A stretch of 64,000 bases of DNA from an uncultured Flavobacteriales bacterium (GCA_937876195.1 CALEIK010000004.1:16863-80862), one strand, 5' to 3'; positions 7,689 through 15,856 are shown, counted from the first letter of the stretch. Numbers and translations are program-made. The notes: generated by a model from the sequence alone, not told the origin.

Positions 7689-7827
7689 GGTAGGGGAGTT
7701 TAAGATTTGTTTACTCAAATATACAATTTTCTTTGAATCAGTAATGATTTGGCTGAATGGTTTAGCGTTTGTGCAGTAGAGGATTAAAAGGCACTGAGCT
7801 TTGATTTAGCACTAAAGCCACTATTTC

Positions 7828-8232
7828 TTATATCTTTATTTTAAACATTCCTGGTTTATCAATACCACGAATTTCATAATCAAAATTTCTGTAAAACTCA
7901 ATTGTTCCTTTAGCCGCCATTAATCCAATAAAAGTGTTCGGTTGAGTTATTTTTTCTAGCCAATCTTCAAGTTCCTGCATCACTCTTCTTCCTACTCCTT
8001 TCTTTTTATAATTGGGTAAGACTATTATATCCTGGATATAGAAGTAAACTCCATCGCCTATAATTCTTCCCATGGCTATTATCTTATTGTCATCTGTAAT
8101 GCAAACAGAAAATTTTGTGTTTAATAGTGCAGTGGCTATTGAAGAGTCATCAATTTTGCCCCAATTAGTTGTTCCTCTTAATGTTTGGTATTCTTCGACT
8201 GTTGGAGTTCTATGTTCAACTTTTGGATTCAT
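7828..8232 (-). CDS. GNAT-family N-acetyltransferase
   Basis: A 134-residue acetyl-CoA-dependent acyltransferase. The central strand and acetyl-CoA loop are visible as YIQDIIVLPNYKKKGVGRRVM (Q/R-x-x-G-x-G/A motif), followed by a helix and TFIGLMAAKGTIEFYRNFDYEIRG, the usual C-terminal yxrxGF-like end. The substrate is unknown. It follows the RDD-protein gene on the same strand with a long hairpin between them, and it looks like one of a set of accessory single genes. Confidence 0.85.
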   Translation of the reverse strand: MNPKVEHRTPTVEEYQTLRGTTNWGKIDDSSIATALLNTKFSVCITDDNKIIAMGRIIGDGVYFYIQDIIVLPNYKKKGVGRRVMQELEDWLEKITQPNTFIGLMAAKGTIEFYRNFDYEIRGIDKPGMFKIKI

Positions 8233-8258
8233 TTTTGAAATTCTATTTTATCTTGTGC

Positions 8259-8308
8259 CAACGTTAGGCTATGGTGTGTGTCCTGAAGGGCATGCACTAT
8301 AGCCGTTG
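8259..8308. repeat. Long intergenic hairpin, attC-like or dispersed palindrome
   Basis: The plus strand folds into caac, a four-base gtta bulge, ggctat, ggtgtgtgtcc, a tgaa loop, gggcatgcact, atagcc, gttg: a 21-pair stem including four G-U pairs. On the minus strand those pairs become A-C mismatches, so the plus strand (non-coding for both neighbours) folds better, as in integron attC sites. It starts nine bases after the RDD stop codon. No integrase is visible. Confidence 0.6.
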
Positions 8309-8316
8309 TGTGCAGT

Positions 8317-8835
8317 TTATTTTTTCGATACTATCGTTCCCAATACTTTATCATAAATAGTACGCTTCCTTGAATCTGTCCAAATACTAATAACATAAAT
8401 TGCAAAAAGAAATATTCCAACGTAAGATAAAATTCGAATCATTGGTTCGTTCTCATAATACATAGGTTTTGGAAAGATTACTCCAATATGCGCTATTTCC
8501 CAAGGCAACAGTTTTAAAATTGTTCTCAATAGTGACTTACTAAAGCCTATTTTTTGGTTTTGGTTGTCTTTTACGTTTAATTTGAAAATCCTCTTCCCGA
8601 ATGTTCCATTTGATTTATTAGAATCAAAGCAACCAAAGTAGATCCATACAGGGATTGAAATGGTAGTCAGCACGTATAATTGCATGTTTATACTGCTATG
8701 GAACCATGTTTCTGTTATTCCAAAAGAATCTCTTAAACGGCTTAGAATTCCCCATTGGATAATTAGCATTATTACTGTAAATGCAATAATGCAGTCAATA
8801 AAATATGCCAATGTTCTTTCAATAAAGTACTTCAT
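8317..8835 (-). CDS. RDD-family membrane protein
   Basis: A 172-residue inner-membrane protein with the RDD domain: an N-terminal helix whose segment RTLAYFIDCIIAFTVIMLII carries the Arg...Asp pair, a second helix (YVLTTISIPVWIYFGCF), then the conserved GTFGKRIFKLNVKDNQNQKIGFSKSLLRT stretch, and a third and fourth helix. RDD proteins are poorly characterised; some transport ions or compatible solutes. The gene is followed by the long hairpin at 8259-8308 and preceded by a short open frame with a strong ribosome-binding site (8873-8907). It appears to be an accessory single gene. Confidence 0.85.
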   Translation of the reverse strand: MKYFIERTLAYFIDCIIAFTVIMLIIQWGILSRLRDSFGITETWFHSSINMQLYVLTTISIPVWIYFGCFDSNKSNGTFGKRIFKLNVKDNQNQKIGFSKSLLRTILKLLPWEIAHIGVIFPKPMYYENEPMIRILSYVGIFLFAIYVISIWTDSRKRTIYDKVLGTIVSKK

Positions 8836-8872
8836 GTTCTGTCTTTAATTGAACACAACTTGTTTATAAAGG

Positions 8873-8907
8873 TCAATTCTGTGTAGCTTTTTTCATTTAA
8901 CCTCCTT
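8873..8907 (-). other. Seven-codon open frame with a strong Shine-Dalgarno, upstream of the RDD gene
   Basis: Minus strand: AAGGAGG (8901-8907), then ATG at 8896, encoding MKKATQN and a TGA at 8873-8875. The RDD start lies 37 bases further on. Strong Shine-Dalgarno sites are rare elsewhere in this window, so it may be a leader peptide or the decapitated start of a gene replaced by insertion. Confidence 0.3.
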
Positions 8908-8948
8908 AAAATTAATGAATTAATGTTACACAATTTAATTTAGTACAT

Positions 8949-9233
8949 CTAATCCTTCACATCTGCAATCGAAGCCTCTCGGTCAAAAACAGCCTTAACG
9001 TAACTGCACAACGGTTTAATTTTCACGTCCTTTTCACGGGCGTAGTCAACTGCTGCCATCACCAATTGTTTTGCGTAATCATTGCCGCGGTATTTTTCAA
9101 CGACGAAGGTGTGATCGATGATGAAAGAATCATCCCCAGCCCATGAATAAGTCATTTCGCCAACGAATTCTTCATCGAGGTGGACGATGAACCGTCCTTT
9201 GGGTTTGTTTTCTTCGTGTTCTATTTTTACCAT
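8949..9233 (-). CDS. YjdJ-type GNAT (PF14542) N-acetyltransferase
   Basis: A 94-residue mini-GNAT of the YjdJ/GTL3B class: GRFIVHLDEEFVGEMTYSW, then FIIDHTFVVEKYRGNDYAKQLV with the degenerate CoA loop (RGxxxAxxLV), and KIKPLCSYVKAVFDR, where the PxCxYv element is the class signature. These proteins bind CoA but their substrates are unknown. The YjdI-type ferredoxin gene lies immediately upstream (stop at 9238, four bases from this ATG), a pairing kept across many bacteria. Confidence 0.9.
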   Translation of the reverse strand: MVKIEHEENKPKGRFIVHLDEEFVGEMTYSWAGDDSFIIDHTFVVEKYRGNDYAKQLVMAAVDYAREKDVKIKPLCSYVKAVFDREASIADVKD

Positions 9234-9237
9234 AGCG

Positions 9238-9444
9238 TTATTTCTTAATGCTCAATGCGCCAGAGGGACATTTTCCCACTTGATCAATTAGTTCTTGCGA
9301 AGTAGCATGCTCGGGAGTCACCCATGGTTTTGCTTTGGGGTTGTACACTTTGGGCAGTGTTCTTACACAAACGCCTGCGTGGATACATTTCTCGGGCTGC
9401 CATAAGATAGTCACTTCGCCATTGCTGTATTCCTTAGTTGCCAT
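9238..9444 (-). CDS. YjdI-type divergent 4Fe-4S mono-cluster protein (Fer4_19)
   Basis: A 68-residue protein with WQPEKCIHAGVCVRTLPKVY and, near the end, VGKCPSGALSIKK. Three Cys (C20, C26 and C59 approximately) and the CPSGAL ending match the Fer4_19/YjdI family, in which one iron-sulphur cluster is expected. It heads a two-gene unit with the YjdJ-like acetyltransferase; the two frames are separated by four bases. The biochemical role is undescribed to my knowledge; an electron-transfer or sensing role is inference. Confidence 0.88.
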   Translation of the reverse strand: MATKEYSNGEVTILWQPEKCIHAGVCVRTLPKVYNPKAKPWVTPEHATSQELIDQVGKCPSGALSIKK

Positions 9445-9508
9445 AGAATTTCAATTTAATGTTCTCTTTGATGCAAGATAAGAAATATAAAATGAATGGA
9501 CGAAGTAC

Positions 9509-10270
9509 TTACTTTTTCAGAAATAGGATGATGGTGTAATCTAACAAGGCGCTCCCTCCAACGGTTCCATGTCCTGGAATTATAATCGCTGCGTCGGGAA
9601 AACGCTTTTTGACTTTTACCACCGTTTTCGACCAGGCTTTGAGATTTGCATCGCCTAAATATCCTTTTCCAGCACCAAGCTCTTTGATTAAACATCCGCC
9701 AAACAACACTTTTTCGTCAGGAAAATAGCTGACAATGTTGTCTTTGGTATGTCCCTCTCCTAAAAACTCATTCACCACAATTTTAGTCCCGACATTTAAT
9801 TTAAACCATTTTTTAAATCCGTATTGAGGAGGAAGAACGTTTTGTGCTTTGGCAAGTTTAATTGTTTTGGCATTTGCATACGATCGAATATTTCTGCTGT
9901 GAAATTCATTGAGCCCTGCAAGGCAATCGTTGTGAAAATGTGTAGCAACAACTCCTTTGATTTTACATTTCAGTACATTTTCTACCCAATTGATCAATTC
10001 GACAGATGCTTCTTCAGTCGCTGGTGTGTCAAAAATGAGCGCTTCGTTCGCATCAATGACTAGCATACCATTGCAACCTACATTTCCAAAATCGGTGGTT
10101 TGCAAGAATGAAATGTGACGAAAGGTATGCTCAGTAAGCTGTTCAATTTGAAGTGTCTCCGTTTTGTAGATAAAAGTGGAGCTGTCTTTCGTTTGACATA
10201 AATCGCCACACGCCAGTGAATGCACTATTCCGATGGTGTGAAACATTACAAAAAATAGAAAAAATCTCAT
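9509..10270 (-). CDS. Subclass B1 metallo-beta-lactamase-like hydrolase
   Basis: A 253-residue exported zinc hydrolase. After a signal peptide (about 1-20; SLAC could be a weak lipobox) come all expected B1 ligands: HFHND (His, His, Asp), GEGHTKDN (third His), GGCLIKELGAGKG (Zn2 Cys, with the Lys of B1 enzymes three residues on), and IPGHG (last His). Chromosomal B1 enzymes are common in Flavobacteriia and hydrolyse penicillins to carbapenems. Activity of this one cannot be inferred with certainty. It appears to be monocistronic, with a gene of unknown function 25 bases upstream and no mobile element beside it. Confidence 0.85.
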   Translation of the reverse strand: MRFFLFFVMFHTIGIVHSLACGDLCQTKDSSTFIYKTETLQIEQLTEHTFRHISFLQTTDFGNVGCNGMLVIDANEALIFDTPATEEASVELINWVENVLKCKIKGVVATHFHNDCLAGLNEFHSRNIRSYANAKTIKLAKAQNVLPPQYGFKKWFKLNVGTKIVVNEFLGEGHTKDNIVSYFPDEKVLFGGCLIKELGAGKGYLGDANLKAWSKTVVKVKKRFPDAAIIIPGHGTVGGSALLDYTIILFLKK

Positions 10271-10295
10271 CGCACTTAATTTTGAGGGTGACAGT

Positions 10296-10928
10296 TTAGT
10301 GGTCTCCGCAATACTGGTAATAAAAATCGACGACCACTGAAAGTTCTTTATTTGTCAAGTTTTGATCTTCGATTTCCTCCACGACTTTAGGACAGTCGCT
10401 AAAAAATTCAATCATTTCCTTTCGAGATCTCAATCGTTTGGCTTTTATATCAGGTCCCCAATCTCCCTTTTTCAACAAAAGGTATCCGCGATAGACGCCA
10501 CTGCCATGGAACTGCATGCCAGGGGTGCCAAATGGCGTACCACCAGATCCGTGCGTGACACTATTGCGCGGCGGAGTCATTATAAAATAAGCGTTTACCT
10601 TTCCTTCTTTAACAAGTCGGGCAAACGTCCGACTCGCTTTATGCGCGATTGAAACCATGCGAATTGTATCTGTATCACCTAAAAACAGTTGAATTTCCAA
10701 CGCATGTTTTGGACTCAAGCGTCGTTTTTTTCCAGTAGCGTCGTAAAAATAGGCGCCCTTCTGAAGTCGCGTAAAATCCCATTCTTTCGTGAACATAACG
10801 ATCTGTACATCGAACGTGACGGAGATTGTTTCATTCGGATAAACAACAACTCCAGGAACTTTTTCATTTCCAAATGAACGAAATGAAACAAATGTCAAGA
10901 CGATTACAAAAGTTAGGGTTTTAATCAT
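10296..10928 (-). CDS. Exported protein of unknown function
   Basis: A 210-residue protein with a signal peptide (MIKTLTFVIVLTFVSFRSFG) that I use to place the start at 10928 rather than 10955. The mature part is rich in strands with scattered basic residues; a glycine-rich stretch (HGSGGTPFGTPGMQFHGSG) is near residue 145, and the C-terminus has two Cys (SDCPK and QYCGDH). I recognise no family. It stands 25 bases upstream of the metallo-beta-lactamase gene on the same strand and could be co-transcribed. Confidence 0.65.
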   Translation of the reverse strand: MIKTLTFVIVLTFVSFRSFGNEKVPGVVVYPNETISVTFDVQIVMFTKEWDFTRLQKGAYFYDATGKKRRLSPKHALEIQLFLGDTDTIRMVSIAHKASRTFARLVKEGKVNAYFIMTPPRNSVTHGSGGTPFGTPGMQFHGSGVYRGYLLLKKGDWGPDIKAKRLRSRKEMIEFFSDCPKVVEEIEDQNLTNKELSVVVDFYYQYCGDH

Positions 10929-11020
10929 GGAGCGAAGTTTAGAATCGATGTTCATTTGACTATTAAACGATCTAAATATACTTATTTATCTATATATCGA
11001 AGTTCAAATAGCTCATTGCC

Positions 11021-11860
11021 TTAGTGCTTTTTCATTTCTACTTGAAAGATCTGTTCAAACGCACTATACGCTGCCAAATGGAGCACATCGCCATGATCGC
11101 TGCCTTCAAAAAACGCGTAGTAAAGTTTAACGCTCTCACCACATACGTTCTTAAGCGACGTATGTAATTTTTCAGCTGCTCCTTCCATGATTTCTCCTTC
11201 TTTACCTACGCCAATAAAAATCGACTTATTTTCAATGGTTGCTTCCTCAAAATGTTGAAACAAGGATTCATCATCCCACCAAAGGCTGGGACTTACAATG
11301 ATATAATTGTCAAAAAGATGAGGGTGCTTCGCAAGGATTTCAGTAGCTAGAAGACCACCAAGCGACTGTCCAATAATTGTTGAAGTGTCATTGAGGCGAT
11401 ATCTTGACTGAACAAAAGGTTGAAGTTCTTTTTCTAGAAAGGAAATAAACTCCTTGGACTTTCCTGTCGTGGGGAAATCTTTTTGGTCTTGTTCATTGTT
11501 GGTAGGATACGTAAAATCTCTTTTTCGATCCACATTTGCAATACCAATGACGATCGTTTGTGGCAACATATTAATCCACGAGAATGATCCGAACTGAACC
11601 AGTCCAGCGATATGTACAAAATCCTCATCCATCGACCCGTCGAGTAAATAAATGACGGGATAATTCTTCAAGGAATCCTCGGAATATCCTAGCGGCAAAT
11701 ACACGTTGAGTATCCTGTCTTCATCCAAGAGTTCTGAATGAATGGTGACAGTTTCGCCAATGGATAGAGGAGAAGAAGATTGTTCGATGAGTGGCTTTTG
11801 CGCAATTGTGAATCCACTGCTGACGAATAGAGCGATAAGAAGAAGGAAAGTTATTTTCAT
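11021..11860 (-). CDS. Exported alpha/beta-hydrolase esterase (PF00756, Fes/BesA-like)
   Basis: A 279-residue secreted esterase of the esterase-D/enterobactin-esterase type. A signal peptide (MKITFLLLIALFVSSGFTIAQ) supports the start at 11860 rather than 11911. The fold is marked by YPVIYLLDG, the nucleophile elbow GQSLGGLLA, SPSLWWDD, and a C-terminal EGSDHGDV carrying the catalytic His. Relatives cleave siderophore esters or simple acyl esters; the substrate here is unknown. It diverges from the DEAD-box helicase gene, whose promoter lies at 11970-11996. Confidence 0.85.
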   Translation of the reverse strand: MKITFLLLIALFVSSGFTIAQKPLIEQSSSPLSIGETVTIHSELLDEDRILNVYLPLGYSEDSLKNYPVIYLLDGSMDEDFVHIAGLVQFGSFSWINMLPQTIVIGIANVDRKRDFTYPTNNEQDQKDFPTTGKSKEFISFLEKELQPFVQSRYRLNDTSTIIGQSLGGLLATEILAKHPHLFDNYIIVSPSLWWDDESLFQHFEEATIENKSIFIGVGKEGEIMEGAAEKLHTSLKNVCGESVKLYYAFFEGSDHGDVLHLAAYSAFEQIFQVEMKKH

Positions 11861-11969
11861 TTGAAATCTAGTTTTTGTGTTTTTTGAATCAAATTGATGG
11901 GTGTTTGACAAAATGAAACGGAGTTATCAAATATAACATTTATTGACAAACGTCTCCTTGTCTGTCATG

Positions 11970-11996
11970 TTGCCGCTTATTAAATCACTACCTTTG
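11970..11996 (+). promoter_or_regulatory. Promoter of the DEAD-box helicase gene
   Basis: TTG (11970-11972), 16 bases, then TACCTTTG (11989-11996), matching the Bacteroidetes primary-sigma consensus. The minus-strand promoter at 50081-50107 has the same TACCTTTG and the same spacer length. Transcription should begin about 12002, leaving a leader of under 20 bases before the GTG start. Confidence 0.7.
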
Positions 11997-12019
11997 TGTG
12001 AATTAAAACCAAGGAAGTT

Positions 12020-13147
12020 GTGAGCAAGTTTGAAGCATTAGGGATCCGTACGGAATTTATTAAAGGATTGAGTGATTTGGGGATTATTGAACCCACGCAC
12101 ATTCAGAAAAAGGTAATTCCGTTGTTGTTGGATGGTGGGACTGACCTCGTGGGACAAGCTCAAACAGGGACAGGGAAGACCGCTGCATTTGGACTGCCGT
12201 TGCTTCACAATATTTCACCAGAAATTAAGAAAATTCAGGGATTGATCCTTTGTCCAACGCGTGAATTGGGACAGCAAGTCGCGAAACAATTGTTCAAGTA
12301 CACCAAGTATTTAGCAGAACCTATTTTCACAGAAGCTGTTTTCGGTGGTGCTCCGATTGATAAGCAAATTGCTTCGCTCACACGACCGACCCACATTGTG
12401 GTGGCAACTCCAGGGCGTTTAATTGATTTGGTGAACAGAAAAGCAGTGGATTTAAGTCACGTGCACACCTTGGTCTTAGACGAGGCAGATGAAATGTTGA
12501 GCATGGGATTTAAGGCAGAGTTGGATGAAATTTTAAAAACCTTATCCAACGTGGAGAACAAATGGTTGTTTTCTGCAACGATGCCGCATGGAATTAAGGA
12601 GATCGTGACGAACTACATGTCTAAGGATGCGCATCGGATTGAGGTGAGTGGAAGGGACATTGTCAACAAGCAAATCATGCATCAGTTCATTGTGTGCAAT
12701 GAAAGCGATAAATTTTACATTCTCACCGAATTTTTGAAATCGGAACATACAAACCGTGGCGTGATCTTTTGCAAAACGAAAGTCGCTACGCAGAAATTAA
12801 CCAAGCAACTGATTGCTAAAAACATTGCTGCGGATTGCATTCACGGTGATTTATTGCAGAAAGAGCGCGACAAAGCCATGCGTGCGTTTAAAAATACGAA
12901 TGTGCAAGTACTCGTCGCTACGGACGTTGCTGCGCGAGGAATTGATATTGAAGGTTTGTCCTACGTGGTACATTACCAACTACCAGAAAATGATGAATAC
13001 TACACACATCGAAGTGGAAGAACCGCGCGCGCAGGTAAGGAAGGCGTTTCCTTGGCGATTGTGACTTCAGATGAAGTGCGACAAATCCGCAAGTACGAGA
13101 AGTTTTTGGGAATTTCCTTTCGGGAAATCAAACCTGTGAAGAAATAA
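12020..13147 (+). CDS. DEAD-box ATP-dependent RNA helicase
   Basis: A 375-residue minimal DEAD-box helicase, starting at GTG. All motifs are in order: the Q motif region (LGIIEPTHIQKKVIPLLL), motif I AQTGTGKT, Ia PTRELGQQ, Ib TPGR, II DEAD, III SAT, V ATDVAARGIDIE and VI HRSGRTAR. It lacks a long C-terminal basic tail, so it resembles the conserved core of RhlE/CsdA-type helicases without an accessory RNA-binding domain. Such enzymes unwind structured RNA during ribosome assembly, decay or cold adaptation; the exact role is not decided by sequence. A WD40 gene follows four bases after its stop and is co-transcribed. Confidence 0.93.
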   Translation: MSKFEALGIRTEFIKGLSDLGIIEPTHIQKKVIPLLLDGGTDLVGQAQTGTGKTAAFGLPLLHNISPEIKKIQGLILCPTRELGQQVAKQLFKYTKYLAEPIFTEAVFGGAPIDKQIASLTRPTHIVVATPGRLIDLVNRKAVDLSHVHTLVLDEADEMLSMGFKAELDEILKTLSNVENKWLFSATMPHGIKEIVTNYMSKDAHRIEVSGRDIVNKQIMHQFIVCNESDKFYILTEFLKSEHTNRGVIFCKTKVATQKLTKQLIAKNIAADCIHGDLLQKERDKAMRAFKNTNVQVLVATDVAARGIDIEGLSYVVHYQLPENDEYYTHRSGRTARAGKEGVSLAIVTSDEVRQIRKYEKFLGISFREIKPVKK

Positions 13148-13151
13148 ATCG

Positions 13152-14048
13152 ATGTTCAGCAAGAGGCAAGAAATAATTGGCCACAGTGCCGCAGTTTATG
13201 CGCTGATTGCGAATGCGGAATTTGTGTATTCGGGCAGTGCCGACAATTACGTTGCGCGCTGGTTGACAGCCACAGGTGAACAAGATAAATTTGCCATCAA
13301 GTTTGAGCAATCGGTGTATGCGCTGGAGTTTTTCGGTGACAATTTATTGGCAGTTGGTTTGGCAGATGGGGGATTGCACATTTTTGATCTTGCACAGCGT
13401 ACCGAACTAAAATACTTCACCCAACACACTAAAGCCATCTTTTCCATTGCCTCCAATGCTTCGAAACAACAGTTGTACGTCTCCGATGCCGAAGGTAATT
13501 TGTCTGTGTGGAATACGAACTCGCTTGAATTGTTGATTTACATTCCCCTCGATTGCGGAAAAATTCGCTCCATGGCGGTTTCTTCGACGGGTGATCACTT
13601 TGTGCTCGCTTGCCAGGATGGAAACCTGCGGATCCTGGACACCGAATTTTTCAATGAAATTCACACCATTAGCGCCCATAAAGACGGAGCGACGTCTGTT
13701 GTTTTTCACCCAACGAAGGAAGATTTACTCATTTCAGGAGGAAAGGACGCGCTCATTAAAATCTGGAATTGGAAAGAGGAATCGTTGATTGAAACAATTG
13801 TCGCGCACAATTTTGCAGTGTATGATTTGTTGTCAATACACGATGGCGCTCAGTTCGTTTCCGCGAGTCGCGATAAAACGATTAAAGTATGGAATTCGTC
13901 CGATTTCTCTTTTGTTCAGCGCTTGGAAAGCAAGAATGGGGGACATCGACATTCCGTCAACGGCTTGGCAAAAATAGACGAGGAGACTTTCGTTTCTTGT
14001 TCCGACGATAAGCGGATAATTGTGTGGAGTGGAGACGTATCGATTTGA
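13152..14048 (+). CDS. WD40-repeat protein
   Basis: A 298-residue cytosolic protein (no signal peptide) made of about seven WD40 repeats, with typical repeat ends VARWLTA, LHIFDLA, LSVWNTN, LRILDTE, IKIWNWK, IKVWNSS and IIVWSGD, and GH or AH starts. A single seven-bladed propeller for protein binding is expected. It starts four bases after the helicase stop, suggesting the two act together, perhaps with the propeller as an adaptor; that link is inference from synteny. Confidence 0.9.
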   Translation: MFSKRQEIIGHSAAVYALIANAEFVYSGSADNYVARWLTATGEQDKFAIKFEQSVYALEFFGDNLLAVGLADGGLHIFDLAQRTELKYFTQHTKAIFSIASNASKQQLYVSDAEGNLSVWNTNSLELLIYIPLDCGKIRSMAVSSTGDHFVLACQDGNLRILDTEFFNEIHTISAHKDGATSVVFHPTKEDLLISGGKDALIKIWNWKEESLIETIVAHNFAVYDLLSIHDGAQFVSASRDKTIKVWNSSDFSFVQRLESKNGGHRHSVNGLAKIDEETFVSCSDDKRIIVWSGDVSI

Positions 14049-14197
14049 TAATTTGCTTGCTGAAATAATCTCCGATCAAACGCTTTTCGTGATAAAGTAC
14101 GCTACAATCTTAGTTTCATGGGATTACTTTCATTAGCTTTTATCATGTATGCAACTAATTTCTCAATTGTCGGGTCTTATAGGTACAAATCATCATT

Positions 14198-14809
14198 ATG
14201 AAGAAGCTATATACATCAATTCTATTTTTTCTATTTCTAAGTCACCTAAATGCACAATGCGTTTTAGACATGACTGCTACTGTGGATGGATCTGGAAACA
14301 TTGTAACATTCAATAACTCTACAGGAGCCGATCCGTCGAGTTATGTTTGGTATGTGTATAATATGGATATGGGGATGGGGCTACCATATTTGGAGTATAT
14401 AGAACCATCTGTCAATACCATTTCTTATGCTCCACTCTATGTCGGAAATTACCTGGTTTGTTTAGTTGCTAATGAAAGCGGAACAAATGCTGCTTGTGAT
14501 TCACTTTGTGAACCGCTCACATATACCCAAAGCATGATGAACATGCAAAACACCAATGATATTGGAGAGCTGACTAGTTCCGATGAAGTATCCATTTACC
14601 CAAATCCCGCGCATGACAGACTGTATGTTATTAGCGATGGTAATTCAACCCAAAAGAGTGAATTTAGAATTTCTGACATTGTAGGGAGAAATTATGAGGT
14701 TGAATATTTTATCAACGATAATGGTGTTGAGATTGACGTTCGTTCGCTACCGAATGGCGTTTATTTTATCACTATTCAAGACAAGGTACTTAGGTTTGTC
14801 GTGGAATAA
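14198..14809 (+). CDS. T9SS-exported protein with type A sorting domain
   Basis: A 203-residue protein: signal peptide (MKKLYTSILFFLFLSHLNAQ), a PKD-like central part with two Cys, and a C-terminal sorting domain of type A beginning VSIYPNPAHDRLYV and ending NGVYFITIQDKVLRFVVE. It is therefore exported by Sec and then by the type IX system, probably anchored at the surface or released. No enzymatic domain is seen. A rho-independent terminator follows at 14852-14885. Bases 14049-14197 upstream show no clear promoter. Confidence 0.85.
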   Translation: MKKLYTSILFFLFLSHLNAQCVLDMTATVDGSGNIVTFNNSTGADPSSYVWYVYNMDMGMGLPYLEYIEPSVNTISYAPLYVGNYLVCLVANESGTNAACDSLCEPLTYTQSMMNMQNTNDIGELTSSDEVSIYPNPAHDRLYVISDGNSTQKSEFRISDIVGRNYEVEYFINDNGVEIDVRSLPNGVYFITIQDKVLRFVVE

Positions 14810-14851
14810 GTTGTAGATGTTTCAATCGTATTTCTTTTCAAGATAGAAAAA

Positions 14852-14885
14852 AAAAGCCCTTCATCATTTTGACAAAGGGCTTTTG
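14852..14885. terminator. Bidirectional intrinsic terminator
   Basis: Arms aaaagccctt and aagggctttt (ten pairs) are flanked by runs of A and T, so it can end transcription of the T9SS gene (plus) and of the convergent 3-hydroxybutyryl-CoA dehydrogenase gene (minus). Confidence 0.85.
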
Positions 14886-14903
14886 TATTTTGATAGAAGT
14901 CTA

Positions 14904-15794
14904 TTACTTCTTAAAATTATCTGCAACAATCAAATCTTTGGTTCCATGGCCCCACGAATAAAATCCTTCGCCAGTTTTTACACCTTTCTTCCCGGCTGTT
15001 ACCATGTTAACGAGTAGAGGGCAAGGCGCGTATTTAGAATTTCCAAAGCCTTCGTACAGCACTTCCATAATTGCTAGGCAAACGTCCAATCCAATGAAAT
15101 CTGCCAGTTGTAAAGGTCCCATTGGGTGCGCCATACCTAGTTTCATGACGGTGTCAATTTCTTCCACACCGGCAACGCCTTCGTGCAAGGTAATGATCGC
15201 CTCATTAATCATCGGCATTAAAATGCGGTTGGCAACAAATCCTGGGTAATCGTTGACTTCAACAGGAACCTTGTTCAGTTTTTTAGATGTCTCCATAATG
15301 AGGTCAGTCACTTCATTAGAAGTCGAGTAACCGCGAATGATTTCCACCAATTTCATCACTGGTACAGGATTCATAAAATGCATCCCAATCACCTTGTCGG
15401 GACGAGAAGTCACCGCAGCGATTTTTGTAATTGATATCGAGGAAGTGTTGGTTGCTAATATTGTAGAAGGATTCGTTTTTTCATCCAAATCACGGAAAAT
15501 TTTCAATTTTAAATCGATGTTCTCCGTGGCAGCTTCGACAACTAGATCCACATTCTTCACACCATCCGCGAGATCCGTGAAGGTTGTAATATTTCCTAAC
15601 GTAGCGGTTTTGTCTGCCTCTGAAATTTGCTCCTTTGCCACTTGTCGATCCAAGTTTTTGGCAATGGTCGCCAAACCTTTGTCCAGCGATGCTTGCTGAA
15701 CGTCAATCAACGCTACCTTGTATCCAAATTGTGCGAATGTATGCGCGATACCGTTTCCCATGGTACCTGCTCCTATAACTGCTACGTTTTTCAT
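14904..15794 (-). CDS. hbd: 3-hydroxybutyryl-CoA dehydrogenase
   Basis: A 296-residue NAD(P)-dependent dehydrogenase that interconverts 3-hydroxyacyl-CoA and 3-oxoacyl-CoA. The Rossmann motif VIGAGTMGNGIAH starts at residue 4, FMNPVPVMKLVEI carries the active-site region (the catalytic His in GMHFMNPVP), and the C-terminal helical domain has DYPGFVANRI and MGPLQLADFIGLD. I chose the ATG at 15794 because the Rossmann fold starts there; the 12 upstream residues look untranslated. It likely works in fatty-acid or amino-acid degradation with the acyl-CoA dehydrogenase at 59220. The minus-strand -7 box TATCTTTG lies 20 bases before the start. Confidence 0.92.
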   Translation of the reverse strand: MKNVAVIGAGTMGNGIAHTFAQFGYKVALIDVQQASLDKGLATIAKNLDRQVAKEQISEADKTATLGNITTFTDLADGVKNVDLVVEAATENIDLKLKIFRDLDEKTNPSTILATNTSSISITKIAAVTSRPDKVIGMHFMNPVPVMKLVEIIRGYSTSNEVTDLIMETSKKLNKVPVEVNDYPGFVANRILMPMINEAIITLHEGVAGVEEIDTVMKLGMAHPMGPLQLADFIGLDVCLAIMEVLYEGFGNSKYAPCPLLVNMVTAGKKGVKTGEGFYSWGHGTKDLIVADNFKK

Positions 15795-15813
15795 CTCTTT
15801 TAATTTTGTTTCA

Positions 15814-15856
15814 CAAAGATAATATTCCAATGTTATTAAACGAATCCGTACTTTTG
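15814..15856. promoter_or_regulatory. Divergent -7 boxes between hbd and the DCC-family gene
   Basis: Minus strand TATCTTTG (15814-15821) serves hbd, and plus strand TACTTTTG (15849-15856) serves the DCC gene; both fit TAnnTTTG exactly, but neither has a convincing TTG at -33. The plus-strand box is only four bases before the GTG start, so that transcript would be nearly leaderless. Confidence 0.5.

Noticed and set aside
8259..8308. A true integron attC site
   Set aside because: GTTRRRY and RYYYAAC are not matched exactly and no integrase is visible; kept only as attC-like.
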